Counted from the first letter of the stretch, positions 26,648-35,290 are shown. The stretch: 64,000 bases of DNA from Promicromonospora iranensis (GCF_028994805.1 NZ_JAJQQP010000016.1:100211-164210), one strand, 5' to 3'. The notes: a model not told the origin generated them from the letters alone. Made by a program: numbers and translations.

Positions 26648-27643
26648 ACGCCGTTCACGATCTGCACGGCATCCAGGACACGCGAAGGGGCACGTGCTGG
26701 CGCGAGGGGACGGCGTGGTTGTACCGGTCGCCCGCCCGGGCCTGGGTGATGCTGGACGGCACAAGTCTGGCTGCACGAGCGTGGATTGTCGGCTCCTGGG
26801 AGGTGAACTTGTCCGTGCTGGCCCGCCGGTCCAGGCAAGGTCTCATGCCCCGGTTGCCGGGATTCTGGCGCTTTGCCACAGAGTTCGATTCGGGAATGTC
26901 CTATTTCATTCCCGGCTCGCTCTGTGCACTCCGATTGCCAGAGACGGCAGCGCGTTTAAGTCTCATTCGTGGTAAGCATAGGTGTGGTCCACCGCTGTTT
27001 CCGGCGGAGCTATTAAGGGGAAACGCCTTGCTCCGAGGATTCCATGCAATGAGTCGTGCTGCCGCTACCTTGGCCATCCCGGCCAGTCGGCGCTCGGCAA
27101 CTTCTCGGCTCGCTCGTCGGTGCGTCCGATGAGGCCCTACTTCTGACGGTCAGAACTTCACAGCTTGCCGGACGCCGCGAGCGGCCGGCGCCAGCGCCCT
27201 TTCCACCAAGTGTTCGCGCATGGTGGGCTGGTGGAAAGGGTTCCGGTGGGGCGCCTTCCCGCTTGTCGGGGAAGGCGCCTCACTGCTTCACCAACAGCCG
27301 TGTCGCGCGCTACGCTACGCGGCACATGGCCGGCCGAATGCTGCGCGCAGCCGATCCGGAAGGGTTGTGGCCCGATTCACCGAGCGGAGGTCTGCAAGGC
27401 TTGCCTCGTAGGGCTCCGCGGGAATGGCTTCGCCCTCCTTGACTCGTCCTCCCGTGCGCACGGTTCACCCGACGAACGCGCGCCCGTCACTCCCGACGGG
27501 GCCAGCTTGTCTGGACGACGGACTCTGCGGAAGTGACCGTGGCCACGACGATCCGGTATGTCACTGGCGGTAAGGGCGACGTACCGGTCTCGTTCCCCGC
27601 CGGGCGCTGCTCCGAGACTCCTGAGGGCCATGACGGGGGCTGT
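26648..27643. other. Gap of about 1 kb, no gene recognised
   Basis: Long frames cross this region but their codon character is poor and no family is seen. GGCGCCTTCCC (27250-27260) and GGGAAGGCGCC (27269-27279) form an 11-bp hairpin with an 8-base loop that could be a terminator left from a lost gene. The region may be the relic of deleted genes. Confidence 0.4.
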
Positions 27644-28663
27644 TCAGGGCGCCTCGGCGCTATCCGGCGGTGTCCATCCCAGTCGTGAAGCGACGGCCAG
27701 TCGCTCGTTGTCAGGGACCATGTAGGCGGCGTCGCGGAGCATGTACCTGATCGGGCCGAGCACCGTGTCAGGGATCACCGCACCGCCTAGGTACCGCACG
27801 GTCGCTTCGATCGCGTGGATCGCGGCCTCCACGGCGAGGTACACCCAGAAGAGCGCCATCCAGTCGGTTGCATGTCCCTGTGGCACACCGAGGTCGCCGA
27901 GGGCGACCCGCAGATGGCTGCGCTCCTGGGAGTGGGTCGCGGAAGACAGGGTGCGCCAGGCGTCCATGCCGAGCGGACCGAGCGCGATCGTGCGCATTTG
28001 TGCGGCCTCGTTGCGAGGTTCGAGGACGTAGCCCTCGAGTGTGCCGTCCTTCTTCGCCACGAAGGCCAGCCCGTCGGCGCGTGCTGCCGCACTCAGGCCG
28101 TCACGCTCCGCCCGGGCCCGCGCCTCGGCCTCGCCGTCATCGGCCGGGTCCTGGACGGCGTCCTGCCACTCCTGGCGAAGTGCTTCCTGTCGGAGGTTGA
28201 ACGCCCTGACGGTGCGCAATGTGTCGGAGATCTGCTCGTCCAGGACGTAGGAGACGTGCATCGCGGGTTCCAGCAGCACGCGTGCGACGGCGAGAACGGT
28301 CCGTAGCGGGGCGTGCGTCGCGCACAGGACCGCGAGCCCTTCGAGATGGTCGCGCGTGGCATGGACCATCCAGTTCACCGTCTCGATGACGAATACGTTG
28401 TCTGGGTTGAGCTCGGACAGGCAACGCACGTCACCAGGGGTGCCGGGCAGCGGCCGCAGGACGCTCCCCGACCTGGGGTCGAGCCCACGTTTCTCCCAGA
28501 TCGCGAGCGTGAACACCTCCGCGAGCCCGTTCAGGGACCGTCCGGCGTCCTGGATGCCTGGCCGTGGCGGCATGCGATGACTCTTCTCCCGGGCTGCAGC
28601 GAGCATCTGGAAGGCGTTTCGGGCGGCGGGGCTGAGTCCCGGGCCGGACGCTGCACGTTCCAT
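27644..28663 (-). CDS. Hypothetical protein, separated from its neighbour by an IS element
   Basis: A 339-residue, mostly helical soluble protein without signal peptide. Two hydrophobic helical segments are seen (HLEGLAVLCATHAPLRTVLA and WMALFWVYLAVEAAIHAIEA), which suggests a helical bundle rather than membrane insertion. No family is recognised. The start lies 14 bases from the left target-site duplication of the IS4-family element. Without the element, only 37 bases would separate it from the small gene ending at 30220 on the same strand, so the two were probably an operon and its transcription may now be altered. Confidence 0.65.
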   Translation of the reverse strand: MERAASGPGLSPAARNAFQMLAAAREKSHRMPPRPGIQDAGRSLNGLAEVFTLAIWEKRGLDPRSGSVLRPLPGTPGDVRCLSELNPDNVFVIETVNWMVHATRDHLEGLAVLCATHAPLRTVLAVARVLLEPAMHVSYVLDEQISDTLRTVRAFNLRQEALRQEWQDAVQDPADDGEAEARARAERDGLSAAARADGLAFVAKKDGTLEGYVLEPRNEAAQMRTIALGPLGMDAWRTLSSATHSQERSHLRVALGDLGVPQGHATDWMALFWVYLAVEAAIHAIEATVRYLGGAVIPDTVLGPIRYMLRDAAYMVPDNERLAVASRLGWTPPDSAEAP

Positions 28664-28676
28664 CGTCTGATGGTGC

Positions 28677-28686
28677 CATCTAGGGC
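28677..28686. repeat. Left target-site duplication of IS
   Basis: CATCTAGGGC occurs directly before the left inverted repeat and again at 30196-30205 directly after the right one. A 10-base duplication fits the IS4 family. Confidence 0.9.
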
Positions 28687-28748
28687 CAATGCCGGGAAGT
28701 TAGGGCGTTGAGGTCGGTGTCAAGACCATGTTTGTGCTGGTAGCAGCA

Positions 28749-28807
28749 GCGAAGCTCCTGTAGTTGAGAGCAGTCCGCCAAGACAGCTTTCACCACAGGA
28801 GCTTCGC
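28749..28807 (+). promoter_or_regulatory. Hairpin that can hide the transposase ribosome-binding site
   Basis: GCGAAGCTCCTGT (28749-28761) pairs perfectly with ACAGGAGCTTCGC (28795-28807); the loop is 33 bases. The right arm contains the AGGAG ribosome-binding site and ends one base before the GTG start. Read-through transcripts from outside the element would contain the hairpin and be poorly translated, a protection known for other IS elements. Confidence 0.6.
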
Positions 28808-28808
28808 C

Positions 28809-30182
28809 GTGTCCGATCCTGTCATCAACGTCCGTGCCCTGTCAGCCCCGGGTGTGTTCGCTCCCGGGCATCTGGGAGAGCTCACCGTGCAGGTCCCGCC
28901 CGAGGTCGTCGATACGGTCCTGGCCGAGACCGGCCGGGTCGAGCAGCGCGCCCGTCTGCTCCCGGGGCGGGTGGTGGTCTACCTGCTGCTGGCCGGGGCG
29001 TTGTTCGAGGACATGGGATGGCGGCAGGTCTGGGCCCGACTCGTGCAGGCGCTCCCCGGGCAGGTCGCCGCGCCGTCCAGCCCAGCGATCAGTCAAGCGC
29101 TGCGGCGGGTCGGGATCGCCCCGCTGGCTGCTTTGTTCGATCTGCTGCGCGGTCCCGCGGCGACGACCGCGAACGTGTCCTGGCGCGGGCTGCTGGTGTG
29201 TGCGATCGACGGCACCCAGGTCTCGGTCCCGGCCGGGGCGGCCAACGAGACGGTGTTCTCTCGTCAACCCACCCTCCTGGGTGGTGGGGGCGGGTATCCC
29301 GCGGTGCGGATCGTGGCCCTGATCGCCTGCGGGACCCGGAGCCTGATCGATGCCCTCTTCGGACCGACCACGACCGGAGAGGTCGCGATGGCCCCGGGGC
29401 TGGCCCGCTCGCTACGACCCGGGATGCTGGTCCTGGGCGACCGGAACTTCTGCGCACGCAACGTGGTCGCCGCTCTCGCAGCCACTGGCGCCCAGCTGCT
29501 GTTCCGGTCCAAGACCGCGGCCACCGCGGCGCGCCTGCGGCGCGTGCTGGACTACGCGGACGGGACCTGGCTGGCTTGGCACGGACCGACCCTGGTGCGA
29601 GTCCTCGACGCGAGCATCACCGTCACTCTGCCCGACGGGACCACAAGGACCGAGTCCTACCGGCTGATCACCACGCTCCTGGACCCCGCCCAGGCGCCCG
29701 CGGCGGCCCTCGTGCGGCTCTACCACCAACGCTGGCAGATCGAGACCGCGTACTGCGAGCTGAAGTCGACCATCCTGGGCGGACGCGTCCTGCGCGCGAA
29801 GACCCCGGCCGGCGTCACCCAGGAAATCTACGCCCTGCTGACCTGCTATCAACTCCTGCGCACCGCGATGACCGACGCGACCAACACCAACCAGGACCTG
29901 GCCCCAGACCGCGCATCGTTCACGATCGCGCTCCTGGCCGCCCGCGACCAGATCGTCACCGCTCGCCACTGCCTGAACGAGCCCGATCTGATCGGGCTCA
30001 TCGGCGCCGCGGTCCTGGCCGACCTGCTCCCTGCCCCACGGCCACGGACCCGTCAACGGATCCGTAAACGAGCGATCAGCAAGTACAACGCCAGAGGCCC
30101 CGCGATCGACCACAAGACCTACCCGATACGGGTAACCCTCATGATCGAACGCGCGACCTTGACACCAACCTCAACGCCCTAA
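28809..30182 (+). CDS. IS4-family transposase
   Basis: A 457-residue DDE transposase. The N-terminal region matches the IS4 transposase N-terminal domain. The catalytic acids are in CAIDGTQVSVP (first Asp), MLVLGDRNFCARNVV (second Asp) and YHQRWQIETAYCELK (Glu), the last being an exact Y-2-R-3-E-6-K signature. The C-terminus is basic (RTRQRIRKRAISKYN). The GTG at 28809 is chosen for its AGGAG site; the frame is open back to 28764. The stop codon lies inside the right inverted repeat. Confidence 0.93.
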   Translation: MSDPVINVRALSAPGVFAPGHLGELTVQVPPEVVDTVLAETGRVEQRARLLPGRVVVYLLLAGALFEDMGWRQVWARLVQALPGQVAAPSSPAISQALRRVGIAPLAALFDLLRGPAATTANVSWRGLLVCAIDGTQVSVPAGAANETVFSRQPTLLGGGGGYPAVRIVALIACGTRSLIDALFGPTTTGEVAMAPGLARSLRPGMLVLGDRNFCARNVVAALAATGAQLLFRSKTAATAARLRRVLDYADGTWLAWHGPTLVRVLDASITVTLPDGTTRTESYRLITTLLDPAQAPAAALVRLYHQRWQIETAYCELKSTILGGRVLRAKTPAGVTQEIYALLTCYQLLRTAMTDATNTNQDLAPDRASFTIALLAARDQIVTARHCLNEPDLIGLIGAAVLADLLPAPRPRTRQRIRKRAISKYNARGPAIDHKTYPIRVTLMIERATLTPTSTP

Positions 30183-30195
30183 CTTCCCGGCATTG

Positions 30196-30205
30196 CATCT
30201 AGGGC
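30196..30205. repeat. Right target-site duplication of IS
   Basis: CATCTAGGGC, identical to 28677-28686. Confidence 0.9.
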
Positions 30206-30219
30206 CTGTTTCGGACTGG

Positions 30220-30510
30220 TTAGCGGTCTGGGATCCAGGTCAGGACTTCGGTGACGATCGTGACGTGGTCGGCCGCGGCGGTCGTGTCGTGTTGCCCGGT
30301 CGCCGGGTCGCGCCGCTCGATCTCGTAGCCGCCCAGACCATTGGTGCGGGTGTAGGCCGAGAGGGACCAGTCCAGGGCTGTGTCGTCGGGGTAGATCACG
30401 AAGAACGTGTTGTCCCTGCTGGCCAGGTCCTCGAGCAGGTCGGTGAACCAGGTCGGCACACAGGGACTGCGGGTGCTGGCACACCCGAACGCGACGATTA
30501 CCTCGGCCAC
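30220..30510 (-). CDS. Small hypothetical protein upstream of the IS
   Basis: A protein of about 96 residues with good coding character. It includes VPTWFTDLLEDLASRDNTFF and a beta-rich C-terminus (DHVTIVTEVLTWIPDR). No signal peptide or family recognised; the size and acidic Trp-rich composition recall immunity-type or small cytoplasmic proteins, but this is only an impression. The GTG at 30510 is tentative; the frame is open to 30645. A TATACG element lies about 17 bases upstream. It would be the first gene of an operon with the gene at 27644-28663 had the IS not inserted. Confidence 0.45.
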   Translation of the reverse strand: MAEVIVAFGCASTRSPCVPTWFTDLLEDLASRDNTFFVIYPDDTALDWSLSAYTRTNGLGGYEIERRDPATGQHDTTAAADHVTIVTEVLTWIPDR

Positions 30511-30826
30511 GTGCGCCGGCCCGCAACGTATACCTCGAAGGGACCGTGCCCTGACGGCGCACGACCCGCGCTGACCCAGGCCGCCCAAAACAACAGCGGG
30601 GGTGGCGAGCCCGTCGCGGCCGGTCCTCCGTGCCAGGAAGGGCACTGCAGGTGTGTCCTACGGTGCAAGCGCCACCTACTCACCTGGCGGTGAGCGCTAC
30701 GCGACGCCCCTTCCCTCTACTGCGTCTCAGGCGAGCACGCCGGCCTCGCTCGGCGGCCGTCCCGTCCGTGTGGGTGATGTGCTCCCTCAGGGGGTGAAGT
30801 TAAGTCGGTCGGGTGGCACCGTGGCA

Positions 30827-30894
30827 GTGAGCGGCGCACTGTGGAACGGGGCCCGTCGGGTCCCCGCAGTGCCGCTCACGACGAAGGAGCCGTC
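30827..30894 (+). promoter_or_regulatory. Conserved structured 5' leader of secreted-protein gene
   Basis: This leader matches that at 17.5 kb without gaps over 58 bases. GTGAGCGGC plus ACTG (30827-30841, with a two-base bulge) can pair with CAGTGCCGCTCAC (30867-30879), placing the AAGGAG ribosome-binding site (30884-30889) just after the stem. The stem in the other copy carries a compensating change (CGG/CCG here, TGG/CCA there). Confidence 0.55.
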
Positions 30895-31149
30895 ATGACC
30901 CGTCGATACAAGGCTGGGCGTCTAGCAGCCGCCGTCCTGCTCGCCCTTTCCAGCCTCGGGGTCGCCGCTGCCGCCCCGGCAGCCGCTGCCGACTGCGATG
31001 TGCAGGCCACAACTTCGTACTACAGCTACCTCAACAGCAGCACGTGCCTCAACGCCGGGGCCTATGGGACCTCCGCCTCCACCAGCACCTACACGAACAT
31101 CGGCTCCATCAGTACCGGCATCAGCACTTCGCTTGGCTACGACTGGTAG
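30895..31149 (+). CDS. Small secreted Ser/Thr/Tyr-rich protein
   Basis: An 84-residue protein with a signal peptide nearly identical in style to the one at 17.3 kb (basic MTRRYK, then AGRLAAAVLLALSSLGVAAAAP), cleavage after PAAAA near residue 31. The mature 50-odd residues are polar and rich in Ser, Thr, Tyr and Gly, with two cysteines (CDVQ and TCLNAG) that may form a disulphide. AAGGAG precedes the ATG. Similar 5' leader and signal but unrelated mature part compared with the 17.3-kb gene. Function unknown; perhaps a surface or antimicrobial-type peptide. Confidence 0.7.
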   Translation: MTRRYKAGRLAAAVLLALSSLGVAAAAPAAAADCDVQATTSYYSYLNSSTCLNAGAYGTSASTSTYTNIGSISTGISTSLGYDW

Positions 31150-31747
31150 TAAACCCAGGTCGCACAGGACTGGGGTTCCTCCGAGCCCAGGCGGCCAGTT
31201 AATCTCGCTGTGGTCTAACACCACTCCTGGCGAGATGAGTTGTCCGCCTGGTCGGCTCGGAGGGTAGAACAGATTATGGTCATGTTCCTGGCGACGGCCC
31301 TCTGACGGTGTTCAGGCAGGCTCGCTCCTGATGGTCCACTCGGTCGTCTGGTCGTGGTTGGACATGGTCGACATCGTCTCCGAGTCGCGCGTTGGGTGGG
31401 TTACGAGCTTCGTAGGTGCGGTGTGCGATCGACACGAGCACGACCGGGACAACAGCGCTCGGCGGAGCGCCGCAGCGGATCTCAGCCCGGCGTGTCCAGC
31501 TTGCGGCGAAGCAGGTCTGGTTGTGTCTTGGCGTGGGCGAGGCGTTCCTGGAGGATCTGCTGCTCGGTCTTGGCCGGCGGCGAGGGTTACGGCGGCGTGG
31601 GCCGCGCTGAACTGATAGGCGCCGGGTCTCGGACAGGGCAGGGCTTGTGTGGGTGGGGAGCTGAACGCGTTGTACGCAGGTCGTGCGCAGTGGCTCTCAG
31701 CCGTCACGGGGGTGCGGTCGTTGGGACTTTTCCGGGGCGCTGGTGAT

Positions 31748-31810
31748 GCGCTGATGGAGCTGCGGTACACGGTGCCGATCGACAGGCTCCGCTCGGCAAG
31801 CGGATACCGC
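31748..31810 (+). pseudogene. 5' fragment of a gene like 41859-42050
   Basis: Positions 31748-31782 are identical over 35 bases to 41853-41887 and include the start codon and the first codons (MELRYTVPI). After that the similarity stops. It is a truncated copy of the small gene at 41.9 kb. Confidence 0.6.
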
Positions 31811-31905
31811 GGCACGAGTGTGGCCGGGTCCCAAGCATTTGAGCACGGGCGTGCTGATGCCGCTGATGCCGCCCGGCAGTGCCTCTTCGTGCCTAGGGGA
31901 GGACT

Positions 31906-32190
31906 GGCCGGGACGATCAGCACGCGGAGCCGCACGTGGATTTGCTCGATGCGGCGCGCGCAATCGGGGCACGGCATCTCCTCCCGCGCCCCGGCTGCGA
32001 GGATGTCGGCGGCCTCCCATAGCAGCCTGTGGATTTCCCCAGGCTGCGCGGGCACCGTGATGCGCAGAGGCTCCAGCAGGTCAACGAGCGCGGCGGGCAC
32101 CGTGCGGCGTCCGGGCTGTACTGCTCGGCACGCCAGGGCGACGAGCAGAAGCCCGGTAGCCAGCGTCCAGGGGCGGCTGCCGCCGCACGA
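31906..32190 (-). pseudogene. Fragment of a gene with a membrane segment
   Basis: The leftward frame has strongly coding third positions and encodes a hydrophobic stretch (WTLATGLLLVALACRAV) followed by VDLLEPLRITVPAQPGEIHR, and MPCPDCARRIEQIHVRLRV with a CxxC pair. It has no clear start on the right, and on the left the frame runs into sequence without coding character. It may be a truncated small membrane protein gene. The family is not recognised. Confidence 0.35.
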
Positions 32191-32391
32191 GCCCTGGAAA
32201 CCATCACGACCAACCAGGAGACGGCCCGGCAGCTAGGCCGCCCGGGACCGCGGCGGTCGATGGAGCGTGTCCCGGTGGTCCTGGCCGACGCGCGAGCCCG
32301 CGCCGCCCAGCTGGGCCGCGACGCAGACGAACGAGCGCGGCGCGATGCTGCTGGCCGGGCATCCGAGCAGGTCGGCGGCTGGGGCTGGTAG
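32191..32391 (+). CDS. Possible C-terminal part of a rightward gene
   Basis: The frame ending at the TAG at 32389-32391 has G/C-rich third positions and encodes a charged helical tail (ARAAQLGRDADERARRDAAG) ending in GGWGW. The upstream part of the frame overlaps the leftward fragment and is not coding-like, so this is probably the end of a truncated gene. No family assigned. Confidence 0.3.
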   Translation, partial: ALETITTNQETARQLGRPGPRRSMERVPVVLADARARAAQLGRDADERARRDAAGRASEQVGGWGW

Positions 32392-32393
32392 GA

Positions 32394-32490
32394 ATTTCCA
32401 CAGCCCGGCATCCTGTTGAGTCGTTGAGAACCCAAGCGCTAAGCGCTGCCGGCGGGCAGTATCCACAGGTTTGTCCCAGAGTTATCCACA
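32394..32490. promoter_or_regulatory. Cluster of DnaA-box-like sequences
   Basis: TTATCCACA at 32482-32490 is a perfect DnaA box. GTATCCACA at 32459-32467 differs at one base, and ATTTCCACA at 32394-32402 at two. All three are in the same orientation within 97 bases. AGCGCT-A-AGCGCT at 32435-32447 lies between them. The arrangement recalls a plasmid or integrative-element replication origin, or a DnaA-regulated promoter for the gene at 32624. Confidence 0.45.
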
Positions 32491-32623
32491 GATTTCGACC
32501 AGTTCGCGGCCCGGGGTCTCGTGCCTGGGGATCGATCGGTAACGTCGACACGCAGCACCGTGTCGGCGCATCGCAGGCCCGGCGTGTTGATGGCGATGGG
32601 CGCCGTGACGAGGGGCGGGTGTG

Positions 32624-33502
32624 ATGGATCGGATCTGGCTCGATGTGCCGTTCGAGGAGAAGGGCGAGGCCAAGGAGCTCGGTGCCCGGTGGGCACCGGA
32701 CGCGAAGCGCTGGTTCGCCCCTCGCCCGGGGATGAAGCGGCTGGAACGCTGGGCGGCGCTACCGGATGTTCCCGATCTGCTGCCTGGTGAGGACCGGTCG
32801 TTGGGGTCGGGCTTGTTCGTCGACCTGGTGCCCTCGACGTGCTGGTTCACCAACGTGCGGTCGTGCGTGACCCCGAAGGACTGGGAGCGGCTGCGGCGGA
32901 TGATCACGCGCCGGGCCGGGATGCGGTGCGAGCTCTGCAGCGCGACCCAGGACAAGGAGACCCGCCGCTGGTTGGAAGCTCACGAGCGGTGGGTGTTCGA
33001 TCCCGTCCAGGGCGTGCAGCGACTTGCCCGGCTCATCTGCCTGTGCACCGATTGCCATACGGTCACCCACTTCGGGTTCGCGCAGGTGCGCGGCCTGGAG
33101 GACGCCGCGTACGTTCACCTGATGGCGGTCACCGGCATGGACCACGCCCAGGCACAGCAGCACGTGCGCGACGCGTTCGCGCTCTGGTCGGTGCGCTCCG
33201 AGCGGACGTGGGAGCTGGACCTGTCCATGCTGACCGACGTCGGGGTCACAGTGCAGCGTCCACCATCAGCCAAACAGCGGCCGGCAGCGGTGCAGGAAGC
33301 GTTCGTGGCGCAGGACGACGGGATCCGTCACCGCGCCATGGAGCGGGCAAAGGCCGACGGGATACGGCTGCGCGCCGTCGCGCAGCCGGGCGCGGCGCCG
33401 CAGGCGACGCCCAGCCCGGTGGATGTCCCTGCGCGTGGGACCGAGGCCACGCGGCCCAGGTCCTTGCTCGGACGTTTGGTCGCGCGGTTGCGTCGAGCCT
33501 GA
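32624..33502 (+). CDS. DUF5710-domain protein with Cys-rich (HNH-like) centre
   Basis: A 292-residue protein. The first 40 residues match the DUF5710 module found in conjugation-linked primases and TraC-like proteins (LDVPFEEKGEAKELGARWAP, then KRWFAP). The centre has two Cys pairs, MRCELCSAT and CLCTDCHTVTHFG, with an intervening AHERWVFD, as in HNH-type zinc-binding endonuclease domains. The catalytic His is uncertain. The C-terminal third is basic and low-complexity. GTG at 32621 is an alternative start. It is followed by SRAP and DNA ligase genes, consistent with a DNA-processing role on a mobile element. Confidence 0.65.
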   Translation: MDRIWLDVPFEEKGEAKELGARWAPDAKRWFAPRPGMKRLERWAALPDVPDLLPGEDRSLGSGLFVDLVPSTCWFTNVRSCVTPKDWERLRRMITRRAGMRCELCSATQDKETRRWLEAHERWVFDPVQGVQRLARLICLCTDCHTVTHFGFAQVRGLEDAAYVHLMAVTGMDHAQAQQHVRDAFALWSVRSERTWELDLSMLTDVGVTVQRPPSAKQRPAAVQEAFVAQDDGIRHRAMERAKADGIRLRAVAQPGAAPQATPSPVDVPARGTEATRPRSLLGRLVARLRRA

Positions 33503-33651
33503 GGGCGGTGGTCGACGACCTCCCGGTGAAGTTCGGTCAGCGAGGCTTGACACGTGAAGCCCGGCGCCAGCCGCTTCACGCTTGCGCGCCGAGCTGGGCG
33601 TTGCAGGTGCGCGGCGCGCGAGCGCACCCGCACGCGGTCACACTGGTGGGC

Positions 33652-34362
33652 ATGTGCGGCAGATTCGCCAACGCGCGTCGTGACCAGGAGATCGCCGACC
33701 GGTTCCACATCGCCGAGCTCATCGGCGAGGAACCCGACCCGTCCTGGAACGTCGCTCCGACCAACGACGTCCGCGCGGTGCTGGAGCGCGACGAGGGCGG
33801 GCACACGATGCGGCAGCTGCGCAGCCTGCACTGGGGACTGGTGCCGTCGTGGGCCAAGGACACCAAGATCGGCGCCCGGATGATCAACGCGCGCGTCGAG
33901 ACGATCACCGACAAGCCGGCCTTCCGCAAGGCCGCCTCGCGCCGGCGGCTGATCGTCCCGATGGACGGGTACTACGAGTGGCAGGCGCCCGAGAGCGGCA
34001 AGGGCCGCAAGCAGCCGTTCTACCTGACCGACCCCGACGGCGCGCCCTTGGCCGCGGCCGGCCTGTACGAGCTGTGGCGCGACCCGACCAAGACCGAGAC
34101 TGATCCCGATCGGTGGCTGTGGTCCCTGACCGTCATCACCACGAACGCGACCGACACGCTCGGCCAGATCCACGACCGCTCGCCCTTGCTGCTGCCCGAC
34201 GAGCTCTGGGACCGGTGGCTCGACCCGGACCTGACTGACGGTGACCAGATCGACGCCCTGATTGCGTCGATCCCCGAACCACACCTGACGCCCGTCAAGG
34301 TCGGCACGGCCGTGGGTAACGTGCGCAACAACGGCCCGGACCTGATCGAGCCCATCGACTGA
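33652..34362 (+). CDS. SRAP-domain protein (YedK/HMCES family)
   Basis: A 236-residue SOS-response-associated peptidase-like protein. Cys2 (MCGRFAN), which crosslinks to abasic sites in single-stranded DNA after Met removal, is present. Further family motifs are PSWNVAPTNDVRAVL, LHWGLVPSWAKD, the Asn in MINARVETITDKPAFR, RRLIVPMDGYYEW with the catalytic Glu, and the His in TTNATDTLGQIHDRSP. Length and order are normal, so it should be active in protecting abasic sites. It is next to a DNA ligase gene on the opposite strand. Confidence 0.93.
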   Translation: MCGRFANARRDQEIADRFHIAELIGEEPDPSWNVAPTNDVRAVLERDEGGHTMRQLRSLHWGLVPSWAKDTKIGARMINARVETITDKPAFRKAASRRRLIVPMDGYYEWQAPESGKGRKQPFYLTDPDGAPLAAAGLYELWRDPTKTETDPDRWLWSLTVITTNATDTLGQIHDRSPLLLPDELWDRWLDPDLTDGDQIDALIASIPEPHLTPVKVGTAVGNVRNNGPDLIEPID

Positions 34363-34393
34363 CGCCGCGCCCGATGCCTCCACGAGGAGTGGG

Positions 34394-35290
34394 TTACGCA
34401 GTCGGTGTGCCGTGCACCTCCGGTGGCCTGACGCTGCTGACCTCGGTGTCTGGTCGGACCCGCACGAAACGCAACAGGTGTCGGAAGCTCTGACCATCCC
34501 ATCCCACGTCGGCACTGACCTCGACCACGACCGGCTCGACGAGGGTCAGGTCGACGACGTCGCTCCGTGCCGTGTTGAACCGCGAGAACGCCGTGCGAAG
34601 CACCCGAGCAGGCCATGGATGGTCTTCCGCTGGCGGTTCCAGCCACGGGGCCAGGGCTCGGCGTCCCGACGGCGACAGCGGGGCGGTCCGGCCCACGATC
34701 CTCAGGTCCCCGTCGATCGGAAGGCCTGCCACGACTTCCTGCGGGGCGGTCCGGCGACCGATCACCGCACCACAGATCACGTCGACGGTGTCGCGGTGCT
34801 TGACCTTCAGCCATTCCCGGCGCCCGGTCGGGTACGGCTGCGCCGCACCCTTGACGACGAGGCCTTCTATCCCTACGACCGGGTAGGTCTCGAACCATTC
34901 GATCGCGAGTTCGCGATCTGCCGTGACCTCTGAGAGGTTCAGTGGCGGCCGCCAGCCGGCGGCCAGCTGCTCCAGCAGCGCGCGACGCTCGTCGAAGGAC
35001 AGCTGGCGCTGGTCGCGGTTGTCGTGAGCCAGCAGGTCGAACACGGCGTACGAGGCCGGATGGTCAGCGGCGTGGGTGGCTGATCGGTGAGCGCTGCGGC
35101 CCATGCGCGACTGCAGCGCCCCGAAGTCCAAGCGACCGTGAGACCAGATCACCGCTTCGCCGTCGAGCACGACGCCAGGTGGAAGTTGCTCGGTACACGC
35201 AGAGGCGATCTCGGGAAACGTGCTCGACAGATCGGTGCCGCGACGAGACCACAACCTCGTACCGTCCTGATCGCGCACGGCGGCCAGGCG
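34394..35290 (-). pseudogene. ATP-dependent DNA ligase, N-terminus lost
   Basis: The protein matches the C-terminal four fifths of LigD/ligase D-type ATP-dependent DNA ligases: LWSRRGTDLSSTFPEI (motif III region), LPPGVVLDGEAVIW (motif IIIa), IEGLVVKG (motif IV), WLKVKH (motif V) and an OB-fold domain ending with VEVSADVGWDG and RHLLRFVRVRPD. The catalytic Lys motif (KxDG) should lie about 10 residues before the first visible homologous residue (RLAAVRDQDG), but the frame leaves the family at about 35290 and enters sequence belonging to the recombinase element. The gene is therefore truncated. A GTG at 35278 could start a protein, but it would be unable to form the ligase-AMP intermediate. 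Confidence 0.8.

Larger units (their letters stand above)
28687..30195 (+). mobile_element. IS4-family insertion sequence, complete
   Basis: A 1509-bp element with terminal inverted repeats of 38 bases (28687-28724 and 30158-30195) that differ at one position, flanked by 10-base direct repeats. It encodes one intact transposase in the rightward direction. Perfect target duplication, nearly perfect ends and an undamaged gene all indicate a recent insertion. It landed between two leftward genes, 14 bases before the start codon of the downstream one. Confidence 0.95.

Noticed and set aside
26188..27132. Long rightward frame of 314 codons over the lipoprotein and the following gap
   Set aside because: It is in another frame than the lipoprotein, has atypical codon use and no recognisable domain.
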